Shown: positions 52,670-63,990 of the stretch, one piece after another | Layout: each line of letters begins with the position of its first letter | Position numbering within the stretch: the stretch's first letter is position 1 | From: Ctena decussata | Taxonomy: Eukaryota; Mollusca; Bivalvia; Lucinida; Lucinidae | NCBI GenBank assembly: GCA_963989385.1 | Contig: OZ022515.1 | Span: 10,820,803 to 10,884,802 of the forward strand | Direction: 5' to 3' | DNA length: 64,000 nucleotides | Program-made: the position numbers and the translations under genes | Notes under the pieces: generated by a model | Database searches by the model: none | Seen by the model: only the letters and a program-made list of their open reading frames with translations | Told to the model about the DNA's origin: nothing

Positions 52670-54860
52670 CCGTATTAATCCTATTAAATGCCCTGGGGGC
52701 ATTGCATTTTGCAAAAGGGGGGCGATATTTAGAGCCTAAAGTACAGTAAATCAGCCACTGCCAGAATACCATTTATAAGTAAAATAAAGGTGATGGGTCA
52801 CTTCAAAGGAAGCAATTCTACTAATTTTGCCTCCTTTTTCGGTAGGGGGTCAACTGTTAAAAGAATCCTTTAAGAGTTGACCCCATTTCAAAGAGGTAAC
52901 AAATAGGAGTTCATGCAAGATAACATAATGTTTTTGGAAAAGAGGCAGGGGGCAATTATTAGAGGAGGAGCATTTATCAGGATTTATACGGTACATCTGG
53001 CTTCTGCTAGAGGCAGGTGAAGCAATAAAATTATCATATTCACCCTTGAAAGGGCACATCCTTTTGTCCATTTACTGTATTAATCCTAATAAATACCCCT
53101 GCTCTAATACCACCCCCCTCCCCCCACCTCGGCTTCTTTTTTCCAAACTTAATGTTATACGAGGGATGATCAAAAAGTTCCCGGAAAAGTGCTGTACGCT
53201 CTTTGTTATTTTACTTTCTTCAATAAAATTTTATCCCAGGCAACCTTAATGTAATTGTGATTCATATCATACAAAACAATTGACTTATGTCTAACCAGTT
53301 TATTGCAAGCACCACCAACGTAACGACCGGTAACGTGACCCGGCCCAGCTAACGTTACGTTTCATTTTATCTTTTCTAATAGCAAAATTCGAACGTTGCT
53401 TACTCACAAATTATCAATGTAAACATGCATTACTTTACATAAACTTAAAAATATATATCGTATCTTGATGTCCATTACAAATTTTGTAAGCTGTTTTGAT
53501 TCTTTCTGCGAAATGGTTGCCAAATCCAACGTGACCTTTAATCAATTAGTATGTGGGGGTGGGGTAATTCAAGGGCAGATAACTTACTTTACCTTATAAT
53601 ACGGAAGTGTTATGATAAGGTTTCATTAACTAGAGATAATGGCAATTTGTTATATATATGATTTATGCCTTTCAGTTGAACCATTCATGCAATACGACAA
53701 CACAACCTGAAATCGGCAGCATAATGAAACTTCCAGCAAATGCCCATCTCACCCAGCAGCAACGATGTATCGGCCATCTTTGTCAAAATTAAGATCATAT
53801 AAATTTATTTCTATTTGTAGTATTTAGAAGAGTGTGGTACATGAAGCTACTTATACAAAAGGACTTATCTTAAGACTATGGCTAAATTTTGACAAAGCTT
53901 GCTGATGTAGCCTTGCTGCTGCTTGATTTAAGGCTTTTGATAGACAGCTAATGCTGCTGTAGATATCAAACTGCGTTGTCGCATTGCTGGAATAGTTCGA
54001 CTGAAAGGGTACGTCAGATATCTAACGAATTGCCATTATCTAAGGCTCATGAAACATGATCATAACCATTCCATTTTATAACGTATTGCAAATTATCAGC
54101 CCTTGAATTACCCCACCCTCACACATTTGATTTTTAAAGGGCACTTTAGAATTTGGACATCATTTCGTCAAAAAGATCAAAACAACTTATAAAAATTGTT
54201 ATGAACATAAAGATAAGATATATATTTCTACGTTTAGGTGAATGAATTAACGTTACTACATACATTTCATAGCTAAACAACGTTCAGAAATTGTTATTAG
54301 AAACGATAAAAATGCAACGTAACGTTAGCTGGGCCGGGTCACGTTACCGGTCGTTACGTTGGTGGCGCGTGCATGAAATTGGTTAGACATAAGTCAATTG
54401 TTTTGTGCGATATGAATCACAAATACATAGATGTCGGATAGTGTGAAATTTCATTGAAGAAAGTAAAATGGTAAAGAGAATACAGAACTTTTCCGGGAAC
54501 TTTTTGATCATCCCTCGTACTAACTTGCATGAATTCCTGTTTGCTTCCGAATCTCTGGATGAGGTAGCTCTATGAAATGGGGGTCTACCCTTTAAGTAAA
54601 GAATTTGCTCCTACAGGAGCAAATTCTTTTCTTTATGAGTTGATGCCAGCGCCAAATTCTTTTCTTTAACAGACTAAGAGTTGACCCCAGCCCCTACTGA
54701 GAAGGGAGGCAACCCTTGAAAGTAAGCACATTTACGTTAATGGTTTTTATTAGATATATTTTAAATTGGCACCTGCTGATCTACTACACTTAATGCTCTA
54801 AATAATGCCCCTGTTTCGTAAAATGCAACACCCCTGGGGAATTAAATAGGATTAATACGG
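52670..54860. mobile_element. TA-flanked foldback element with CCGTATTAATCC ends
   Basis: CCGTATTAATCCTATTAAAT at the left and ATTTAATAGGATTAATACGG (with one intervening change) at the right, TA on both sides. Inner blocks pair: TTTGCCTCC / GGAGGCAA, TTGACCCCA words, and GAATTTGCTCC / GGAGCAAATTC (54600-54632). A mariner-like foldback (53160-54517) is inserted within. Confidence 0.75.
53160..54517. mobile_element. 1.36-kb mariner-like foldback, nested
   Basis: CGAGGGATGATCAAAAAGTT and AACTTTTTGATCATCCCTCG are exact inverted ends with TA on both sides. The arms continue to pair for more than 240 bp (TAACGTGACCCGGCCCAGCT / AGCTGGGCCGGGTCACGTTA, CAATTGACTTATGTCTAACC / its complement), and further inward (GGGTGGGGTAATTCAAGGG / CCCTTGAATTACCCCACCC). 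The end sequence is mariner-type, and the length is similar to an autonomous mariner, but there is no transposase frame. Confidence 0.88.
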
Positions 54861-55160
54861 TAAATAAATAAGTTCAGAAATGTAAGATTTTTTGGAAACT
54901 AGGACTACTCTAAGAAATGTAAATGACATACTTGGTTTGAGTCTGTTCCCTCTTAGTAACAAAATGCTCTTTCGAGACTCCTATAATAATTTGTTCCTGT
55001 TATGATGGTCAGTCTATTTTTTTTCCTGTTGCACATGAAAATGTAGCTCACTATAACTGTTGTCCATTCAACCAAATACATCAAGAAATTGTGTAAACAC
55101 TACAAAGCATAGGTTGGGGAGAATCACAAATTTTTCATCGAAGTATAAAAACGACATAAG

Positions 55161-55420
55161 GTGCCCTGATAGTGAAGTCGGTAGTGAGGTTTACCAATAA
55201 ACCGACTGGCTTCATACCTCTGCCACATAGGTTCAAAGCCTGGGCTGGCAAGTATGAATGGTTGGCTGTTCCCTTCGGGGTTGGGGTGGTTTCACAGAGT
55301 ATTTCCCAGCCCCTATACAGCTGAGAACTACTTTTGGCTTTCTTCCACAACAGAACAGTCCTCTGATGTAATGTTCAGGTATGATCAAATCCGAGTATGA
55401 AGGAAAACCAGACATGCAAA
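55161..55420 (+). repeat. probable tRNA-derived SINE
   Basis: GATAGTGAAGTCGGTAGTGAGG (A-box-like) and AGGTTCAAAGCCTGG (B-box-like) at tRNA spacing, followed by about 150 bp of body. No second copy in the window. Confidence 0.4.
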
Positions 55421-55566
55421 AAAATGATTACCAGGATATTTTCTGCAGTATCTACCGAGGAATTGTTATATACTTTTAATCTAGTCAATTAGTCTAGTCT
55501 TTTTTAAAACATCAAACTGATGCACCCTGCACTTGTAAAAAAAATATCACCACTGCAAAATTTTGA

Positions 55567-55685
55567 ATATGCGATGGTCAGTTAATCTTGCCACACTGTT
55601 TCTGGGCAGGCTTAGACCTCCTAAGCGGTTAACCAGTACTAAGTGCACATACTTTTGCCAGTAACTAACAACCGCCCTTCTTGAT
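55567..55685 (-). mobile_element. tRNA-SINE family 1, 3' fragment
   Basis: On the minus strand AAGGGCGGTTGTTAGTTACTG, GTATGTGCACTTAGTACTGG and GGAGGTCTAAGCCTGCC, as in 24700-24830. Confidence 0.75.
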
Positions 55686-55807
55686 TTTACATGGGGGGAA
55701 ACTATTTTCAAGTTCATAGCCCAGCTGATTTTAATCATGTATCCATACATATGAAGCTTACAAACTTCAACATACAGAGGTCTGCATACTGAATTTTGTA
55801 AATAAGA

Positions 55808-56075
55808 CAAGGTGAAATTTTTTTTACTATTTCCCACTGAACAGGTCAGTAAATTAGGGGATAACTGTACTCAAAATTGTCACTGGGGAATGGGGAGGTA
55901 AATCGTTGGTCTAACGGTCAAATATTTCGTTTTACGGAGATACGCCAGTAGAGCTGTAAAACGAAATTTGCGACCAAAAACCGATGATTTGCCTCCCCAA
56001 ATGACAATTTTCAATAGTTATCCCCATTCCAATGCACTTTTCACATTTTCACCTTTAAAAATGTGCTACTTTGTA
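55808..56075. repeat. foldback with GGGGATAACT / AGTTATCCCC arms
   Basis: GGGGATAACT, AAAATTGTCA, GGGGAGG.AAATC and TTTCGTTTTAC are mirrored on the right (55857-56027). Outer AAGGTGAAA words also pair. Confidence 0.7.
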
Positions 56076-56079
56076 CCAT

Positions 56080-56980
56080 AGCAAACACTTTCAGTGACTT
56101 AAAACCAGACGTTTGTAAAGAGATGGTCTTTACAAGCTTGGAGCTTTCGGCCAAATCCTGATTATTTATTCTGTATATTTGTATGTAAAACTTCGTGAAA
56201 AAATATTGTTTAAACCAACCAATGAGAAGCGACGTTATGTTATGACGTTGTGTTTGCGACAGTAGATCGCAGAATATATTGTCCCAAATTTTTGACCTTA
56301 TCCAATCAGACGTCGCCTTACATACGTAAGTGCATTAGAATAGCTATTTACAGCTAATATGTTATAACCCTCTGACAATTGTATTGTAGGTATTATTTAG
56401 AATATTGTAATTTTTGCACTTCCTTTTTAAACTCCAATCCAAAAATATATCTTGTTTGAAGTATAAGCTCTACCTAACCTGAGGCAGATGACATTACATA
56501 ATGTTATATTGTCCGGACAATTAAATGAAACCTCTGAAGACATAAGAACTGGCACAGTAGGCAGCTCAGTATGCAGCTCTTCAGTAGGAACAGTAACAGA
56601 CAATTTACATATATTTTCATATTAAAGCCTAAAGGCCATGTAATCTCACAGGTATCTTCTTAAGCAGAAGCATAAGCACTGCTTCACTTTTGTAAAATCT
56701 CACCATTTCTTACATGATAATCATACAACTCGCAGCGATATTCAGACCTTAGTGACAGCTATCTGTGTATATGTAACTTATTTGAGGAGCTGTAGTAGGG
56801 GTACCTCCCAGTAGGTAAAGGGTCCTGGGTTTGGTTCCTGTTGGTGTCTGACATATTTTTAAACATAAAAAACCTAAATTCATTGGCCAGAGATATATGG
56901 TGCTGGTGTGAGGAAAGAAACATTTGGCTGTCATAAACAGCACTCAGCTTTTCAACAAGAATTTTGATGAATGACGAACA
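56080..56980. other. gene-free, nothing recognised
   Basis: No supportable exon. CTCCCAGTAGGTAAAGGGTCCTGGG (56807) loosely resembles a tRNA-derived SINE head but lacks a clear A box. Confidence 0.3.
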
Positions 56981-56990
56981 TGTTTTCATA

Positions 56991-57074
56991 CCCTGACTGA
57001 AAATGAGCACGTTTCCATCCTTTCTCTGCTTCCATCGATATTGTTGAAATCGGCATGGGAGCTTTGCCAGCGTA
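56991..57074 (-). CDS. candidate 5' exon of the small gene (weak)
   Basis: Minus strand: a polypyrimidine-AG (TTTTTGTCTGTAG) precedes 57074 and a donor-like CAGG|GTATGA follows 56991. All three frames are open. The frame that would join exon 1 contains ATGGAAACGTGCTC, adding a short N-terminus (METCSFSVR). Equally it could be untranslated, belong to another gene, or be chance. Confidence 0.22.
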
Positions 57075-57525
57075 CTACAGACAAAAATTAAAACTCATGT
57101 GTCCATTCTTTTATTTAGCAGTCGCGAAAACATATGATTTCTACAGATTCTCTTCCTATTTTGTGATTTTATATTAATTTGACCCCTGCAATATAAAAAT
57201 GCTGTATTATCTTATAGTAGACAGTAATACATATAGCAAACAGCCCTATTACCGCAGATAAATGTTATAAATTACCTACAGCTGAGCAGTTGTCAACAAA
57301 CAAACATAAGAGCTTTCAAGGGAAATAACGCATGCTTGGGGCGCAGCTAGCCACACAACAGCCGTGCTGATTTTCTGTCCCACAGAAGACAACCGAGTGA
57401 GTGAACTCTACTAGTGAAAACGTCCTGACCACGGAATAGGATCAGCGGTATACACCAGCAAAAATGTACAATCTAAATTTTGTTTATCTTAGGAAAATAA
57501 TTTCTGTAGAATAAATGTCTCAACC

Positions 57526-57592
57526 TCAATCGGAACACCGCTCGGCCAATTCCGTGATTCACGGAATTGGCCGAGCGTGCTCCGATTGGTCT
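57526..57592. repeat. near-perfect hairpin, ~32-bp arms
   Basis: CCGCTCGGCCAATTCCGTGA / TTCACGGAATTGGCCGAGCG with outer AATCGGAACAC / GTGCTCCGATT. A related word (CGGCCAATTCCGT) occurs at 15250. Confidence 0.85.
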
Positions 57593-57734
57593 CAACCTTT
57601 GTCACTGCAGCACCATTGAATAATATCCAGACTCTGTTCCTCAATGCGACAGGGTGACGGGGGCTCATGATCTATAGAGAAAAATCAGAAGTTAAGCTCG
57701 CTTTTCAGCCCCCCCCCCCCACCCCCCTTCGCTA

Positions 57735-57852
57735 CCCACCCCTCATCCATCCATCGATCCAACGATCGATCCACCAATCCAACGATCGATACATCCATCG
57801 ATCGATCGATCCATCCATCCATCTATCCATCCATCCATCCTTCCATCCGTCA
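57735..57852. repeat. CCAT/CGAT microsatellite
   Basis: Imperfect (CATC)n and (CGAT)n runs, following a poly-C tract (57709-57726). Confidence 0.85.
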
Positions 57853-58105
57853 GTACATTGGCCTGGCTGATCTATCTAGGGGTGGTCGGGTGGTGCGAAG
57901 GTGCTGCGTGTAACTTACAGTGCTGGGGCGTCCTACTTATTTGAATAGTAGTAGGGCAAGGGCTTACTGTGCTTGCAGTAGGTGCGGGTGGGGGTTGTTT
58001 GGACATTTTTTCTCTCGTCTATCGTTTCTCTTCTTTCTCCCTCCCTTATAGACTGAAATACTGTCTCAAAAGGCCGTTAAACCCAAAACAACCAACCAAC
58101 CAACC

Positions 58106-58318
<213 letters not shown>

Positions 58319-58463
58319 GATCTACCTACCTATCTACGTACCTACCTACCTTTTCAATGGCAATTTGCCATAACTAACTACGATATTGATTTGCAGGAAA
58401 AACTGTGTATAAGCAGAGCCTTTCACAAAGAAGTACTTTCCAGAGTTTCAAATTTTATCTAGT

Positions 58464-59284
58464 CTTGTGGCTAGTATATGGTATTGGCTACTGAGCAGTT
58501 TGTATCAACTGCTCTATTGGCGTGGGTGCTACAGTAATCAAAAAGCTGAAAATGGATGGCTTCAACTGCTCTGTAGCTGTAAGATGTAAAAAATGTATCT
58601 GTGAAAAATTTCCCTGCAAACCCAAGTTTCTTTCATTTTTCTTATTTGTGACAATTGGTGTTAGAAATTCAGCTGCCATTACAGCTGAATTTGGCCATGG
58701 ACTGTCATTGAGAAGAGAAAATTCTCTTACTGCCTTAATTATCATTGCAAAGAGAATGACACCTCTATTACAGAAATGTTCCTTAATTAAGATAGTCCTT
58801 CATCAGACAAAATGGTTTTGAACTGACTTGTTTGCTATGGCAAACAAAATGCTGTAAGTGGCCACACATTAAAACATCATCATCTCAGTAGCGTTAAACT
58901 GGACAATCTGAGATCTCTCTGAATGCCTTGAACATAACTTCTAAGATCTGCTGCTATTACAGTCTTTTGGTTGCTATGACAACTTACATTTGTTATTGAA
59001 TTTCAGTGGGAAATAGAAAATTAACTCTTGCAGCCTTATCATTAGTCAGTAACTGAAATATTCAGTAGCGAGGCAGATATGGAATCACTGTTGAAGTTAT
59101 ACAAAACATCATAATTCATAACTCTGTCAGACTGCAAGCAGAGTTATAGAGTCAAGCACGGTAAATTCGGACAGTGACATTGTTTCCTTTATATGTCAGT
59201 TGTTTGGAATTAAAACAAAATTAACTGGACAAACAGTAAAAATCCTGATGAGACGGCTCAGTTTTTTCAGTAAATATTAATATT
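58464..59284. repeat. 821-bp tandem duplication, unit 1
   Basis: TATGGTATTGGCTACTGAGC at 58478 recurs at 59299. The units stay alignable (CCTTAATTAAGATAGTCCTT, CAGTAGCGAGGCAGATAT, TTGAAGTTATACAAAA) to the end of each. Unit 1 is uninterrupted and supplies the empty site for the element in unit 2. Confidence 0.85.
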
Positions 59285-61180
59285 GTGGCTAATATATGGT
59301 ATTGGCTACTGAGCAGTTTGAGACAGCTGCTCTGTTGGCGTGGATGCTACAATAATCAAAATGCTGAAAATGGCTGACTATCATTAAAACAAAATCAACT
59401 GCTCTGTAGCTGTCAGATGTAAGAGACGTATCTGGAAAAAATGCTCTCTGCAAATCCAACTTTTCTTTCATATATTTGTGCTAATAGGTGTTAGAAATTT
59501 GTTCCTTAATTAAGATAGTCCTTCATCAGACATAATGGTTTTGTTAGCAACTTTTGAACTGCTTGGTTGCCATAGCATAGTCAGAATTCTTTCTGAATGC
59601 CTTGAACATAGCTTCTAAGGGACCGACCATTTGATAATCGGGGGGGGGGGGGGGGGGGGGGGGGGTGCGTATATTTTTCAAAGACATTCCCTGTCTTTGG
59701 AAATGCAAGAAAAAGATAAACTGGCTCATAAGGGGATTTAAAAAATAATCTATTCTCAAAAGTAAGTGAAAAAAAAAACCTGGCTCCAACAAAAATTTAA
59801 AAAAAATAGTCTGCAGATAATTCCATTTGAATTGAGTTTTTATAATGTCTCTGGCCTTCTTGGGGGCACAGCCCCCAGACCCCCCATATTTATAGTAATA
59901 TTTTAATATTATTTACAATTGTTTTACACCAGCAGGCCCGCATGTGCATACATTTACAACACCATCCTATACAACATTCACATACATGTATTATTGATCT
60001 ACCGCAATTCCTAAGTAAATGTTTCCACTACAACTGAATTGCAAAACTAGCTTATGGGAGACAAAGCCATTATGGCAAAATAAACACTCTTTAAAAGGCA
60101 AAATCCCCCCCCCCCCCCCCCCCCCCCAAAAGCCCTTATTTTTTATCATCATCCCTAGTTTTTCTCTATTGTTTCCAGTCACAAAATTGCAATTAAAATT
60201 GGGAAATTGCTTTGGCTTCTGGGGGGCAACGCCCCCCAGACCCCATTTGTTAACTTCTTAGCACATAACTTTTAGCCATTTTATTGACTATAGAATGTGA
60301 CTCTATCAGTAAGTATTTATCAAACTTTCTAAAAGTGCAAATAAAGCATGTTTTGGGCATATGATTGGGCAAGAAAAAACCCTTAAATTCCTAATGTTAG
60401 CCCTAAAGCCCTAGTTTTTGGCCAAAATATCCCTAATTTAAGACCTAATTTTTGGCCAAGCTCATACAGGGATGTTTGTATCTGTACTTTAGATGAAGAG
60501 AGTAACTTGCTCCAGGCACTGGTTTGCAAAAGCAAGCTAAGACATGCCCATAACCTGGTTACAGACAGCACCATGTTTTTTGTGAGGAAAAAAGGTGTAA
60601 AAATAACTGATGTGGGTAAAATAAAAGGATGTTAAGGTCAAGGAAACAAGGATCTGATAGTTCGGCCTATAAAAAAAAATAACCCGTATGAGTTAGTTTG
60701 TAAAAAAAAATTAGCTCCCTGAATGTGAAAAAAGAGAAATTGTTTCCAGAGGCCAGTGAAATATAATGTCCTGTTTCCATCAAGAATACCAGCCCCACCC
60801 CCTCCCCGAAGAATATCAAATGGTCGGTCCCTAAGGACTGCTGCTATTCCAGTCTTTTGGTTGTTTTGGCAACTTAAATTTGTCATTGACAGTGTGAAAA
60901 TAGAAAAATAACTCTAGCTCTTGGAGGACCACTTCAAGATTTTAATTATCATTAGCCAGTAACTGAAATTTTCAGTAGCGAGGCAGATATAGAATCACTA
61001 TTGAAGTTATACAAAAAATCATAATGCTGTCAGACTGCAAGTAGAGCTGGTTATAGGGTCAAGCCAGGTGAATTTGGACAGCAGATAAAATCGAACAGTG
61101 ATATTGTTTCCATTATATGTCAGTTGTTTGGAAGTAAAACAAAATTAACTAGGCAGTGAAAACCATTATGAGCCGTCTCA
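59285..61180. repeat. 821-bp tandem duplication, unit 2 (interrupted)
   Basis: Starts GTGGCTAATATATGGTATTGG and continues after the Harbinger-like insertion at 60835 with CTGCTGCTATTCCAGTCTTTTGG, to AAAATTAACTAGGCAGTG. Confidence 0.8.
59619..60831. mobile_element. Harbinger-like MITE, copy 2, TAA duplication
   Basis: GGGACCGACCATTTGAT at the left, ATCAAATGGTCGGTCCC at the right, TAA on both sides (59616-59618, 60832-60834). A G run follows the left end, and a further C run is at 60106-60127. The interior matches 51212-52406 over most of its length (e.g. TATCAGTAAGTATTTATCAA, GCTCATACAGGGATGTTTGT). Confidence 0.87.
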
Positions 61181-61620
61181 TCTGGATTTTGACTGTTTGT
61201 AATGGTATGTCCGAATTTACCCGCTGTCCGAAGTTACCGGACTCGACTCTACTAGTTCTCTTCCTCTGCGCATTGTCCGTAAAGATGTCATGAAAAATCT
61301 TTTACAGAACTCTGCCTTAGTTAGTCTTCCCTCAGACAAAAGATTTTAGTAGCAGTTTCTTAACTGTAGTGTTTGCCATAGCAACTAAAGCGGTTAAAAA
61401 ATGCAAAAAAATAAAAATAAAATAAAATAACAAAACAAATAATAATAATGATAAAATAAATAAAAAGAAAGAAAGTAAGTAAGAATGAAAGAACGCCTCA
61501 GTAGCATTTAGTATGGAAAGATAGAACTTTGCAGAAAGCTTCACTTTTAAAAAGTAGGTATCGTATAATGCCAGAGAACTTTGGTTGATTAGGTGACTCA
61601 AACCCTCTAGTGTCTTCAAT

Positions 61621-61900
61621 GGAGTAAATTGAAATTGACTTTTATGCTTACTTGGGCAATGGAGTGAACTGAAACTGACTTTTAGGCTTACTTGGACAAT
61701 GGAGTAAACTGAAATTGACTTTTAGGCTTACTTGGGCAATGGAGTAGACTGAAATTGACTTTTAGGCTTACTTGGGCAATGGAGTAAACTGAAATTGACT
61801 TTTAGGTTTACTTGGGCAATGGAGTAAACTGAAATTGACTTTTAGGTTTACTTGGGCAATGGAGTAAACTGAAATTGACTTTTAGGCTTACTTGGGCATC
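61621..61900. repeat. 40-bp minisatellite, 7 copies
   Basis: GGAGTAAACTGAAATTGACT + TTTAGGCTTACTTGGGCAAT repeated at an exact 40-bp period. Confidence 0.95.
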
Positions 61901-61965
61901 CAAGTATTTTCATATAGAAAGTCAGTCGTATCTTTTAGTTTCAATACCAACTAAAGCACCGGACC

Positions 61966-62075
61966 CAGCAGGCACATGCCGTTGAAATGACGTCGTACTG
62001 ACGTCGATGCGACATAACGACGTCGCATCGACGTCAATACGACGTCATTTTGACGTCATATGCCTGCAGGGGAGT
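61966..62075. mobile_element. GACGTC-rich palindromic MITE
   Basis: CCAGCAGGCACATG at the left, CATATGCCTGCAGG at the right, with six GACGTC words mirrored about CATAACGACG. The right half includes TGACGTCA. No TSD assigned. Confidence 0.65.
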
Positions 62076-62289
62076 AACTGGCACTAAACAGCTTATCACG
62101 GGAGGAAAACCAGTTCCCCTACCTGTGCTGTTGTGTTGACCCAGCCGGTGAATTATCATACGCGCAACAGTGGCTGTCGACCGAGACAATCGAGTATCAT
62201 CTCGGTCTACAGCTATTAACAATTGTATCATTTACCGTTATTGTTATTGCTTTTGACCTAGTTCTCGGTCGAGGAACACTTTTGCACAC

Positions 62290-63975
62290 GTCCCCAACAA
62301 TTTTCCTCACCTCGATATAAGCCACGCACGGTACTGAAAATTCAGTTTTTGGATGTAGACTGGTATTAAGTTTGTAATAATTGACCGCACTAATATTTCT
62401 TTGATTTTCTTACAAAACGATTTGTGTAGAATACTAGGATAACACAACATTTTTAAATGACTTTAGACTTGCGTTTAAAGAAAAACGAAGAAAACTGAGT
62501 GACTGTTTGCTCATTTTCTCTATTATCCCTATATACTATTAGAAAATGATCGTCATGTAAATCAGAGCTAAAATGAGCGCATAAATGAGACGTTCTCAGT
62601 TAAGCTGGGCCATTAGCTTTTAATTTTGTCCTTCCTACTACCTTTCTTTAAATTACAAAATAATGGTTCTAATTACCCTCTGACAAGTAGCCCTCTGTCT
62701 TAAGATGTAGTTAAAAGTACTAAGACATGCATGTGTTTTGTCAGACATTTTAACACTGGTTCGAATAATGATACCCTGGTTAAAAAGGCGACGTATTGCC
62801 GTTGCATAGATATGAACGCCGCACGGCTAAAAATGATAAACCACTGCTTAAAATCGAGTTCCGTTATTAAATTCAGGTGATTTCTTACATATTTCCCCGC
62901 TTAAACAATATCTTAAGGGTAGTTTTTGCTACGAAATGAGACTGGGAACTAATGTCGCAAATTTTATGTAACCTACGTCACAGCGGTAAATTCATGATAC
63001 ATGTGTTAACTGAAATGGCCCGGCATCATAAAACTTACAAGATCACACGAAGAAATATGCGTTCTTCAATGTTTTATATCACTTGTGCAAATTTGCTCCA
63101 TTTTGTATAATTTACTCGACTTTAAAATACATTACCCCCGCTTTTTCTGTAAGAATGTAACCTTACGTTACGGCTTTATTTAAAACTGAACAAAGCAATC
63201 GCTCTGAAACTCATGTGCAAAATCCTGCTTAGTAACAGCTACAAGATGGTGTGCTTAAATTTCATGCACTGAAAAATTAAATGGCATAAAAACGTTAAAA
63301 AGTGTGTACTGTAACCTACGTCACATAACCTACGTCACAACGTCACTAAGACCACGTTTTAAAAACGTTGACGTCGTTTGATTAAGCAGCGCTTCATAAA
63401 AACCCGCTTCTTCTAAAAAAGCAAAGAAAACCATTATAAATTGAAACCAGCCAAAATAATCAAATGTCAGTATATTAACAAATATGCAATGCTTCGCATC
63501 TCAAAGAAATCGTATACGACATCGTTCTTCAACGTATCTAAATAACGACATAAAACACACCATTTCTAATTGTTAGGGTGTGCCTCTAAACATGACTGGT
63601 ATTCCATAATCTGAAACTATTATCTGAAAATATTTTAAACCTTTGAAGCAGATATAATGAGCATTATGGTCGTCTTTTTTTCTTGAATTCCGGCATGGTT
63701 GGCTATATGGCCATTTTTGTCCGCGAATGGCCCAGCTTAACTGAGAACGTCTCATATATAGACCTAAAAGTTTGAACAAAATATCAATGTTCAGCCAAAA
63801 AAGTGCACTATATGGACCTAACACAACACTTTTCATTTTTTATTCAAGGAAGACGATAAAAGTGAAAAAGTGTCAATGTTCTATATAATCTGATACTATT
63901 TCAAGCTCACGCGATATCGTCATTTACAGGTAGATTATACGGGGCTGAGGAAAATTGTTGCCCATGCTACCAGAT
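62290..63975. repeat. large inverted-repeat region
   Basis: TGAGACGTTCTCAGTTAAGC + TGGGCCATT (62586-62614) is repeated exactly, inverted, at 63722-63750. Outside it, AACAATTTTCCTCA (62300) is mirrored by TGAGGAAAATTGTT (63946). Inside, GTAACCTACGTCACA is seen at 62970 and 63312. Element boundaries and class are unclear. Confidence 0.55.
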
Positions 63976-63990
63976 CGGTCGATAGCACAG
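63930..63990 (+). CDS. candidate internal exon at the window edge (weak)
   Basis: Acceptor TCATTTACAG|GTAGA and strong donor ACAG|GTAAGC bound a 61-bp block with one open frame: VDYTGLRKIVAHATRSVDST. No family is recognised. It overlaps a word shared with the inverted repeat (GAGGAAAATTGTTG), which argues for caution. Confidence 0.28.

Noticed and set aside
56759..57010. 83-codon minus-strand frame continuing from the candidate exon
   Set aside because: Reads into likely repeat sequence (TGRYPYYSS) with no family match. Kept only as the weak short exon 56991-57074.
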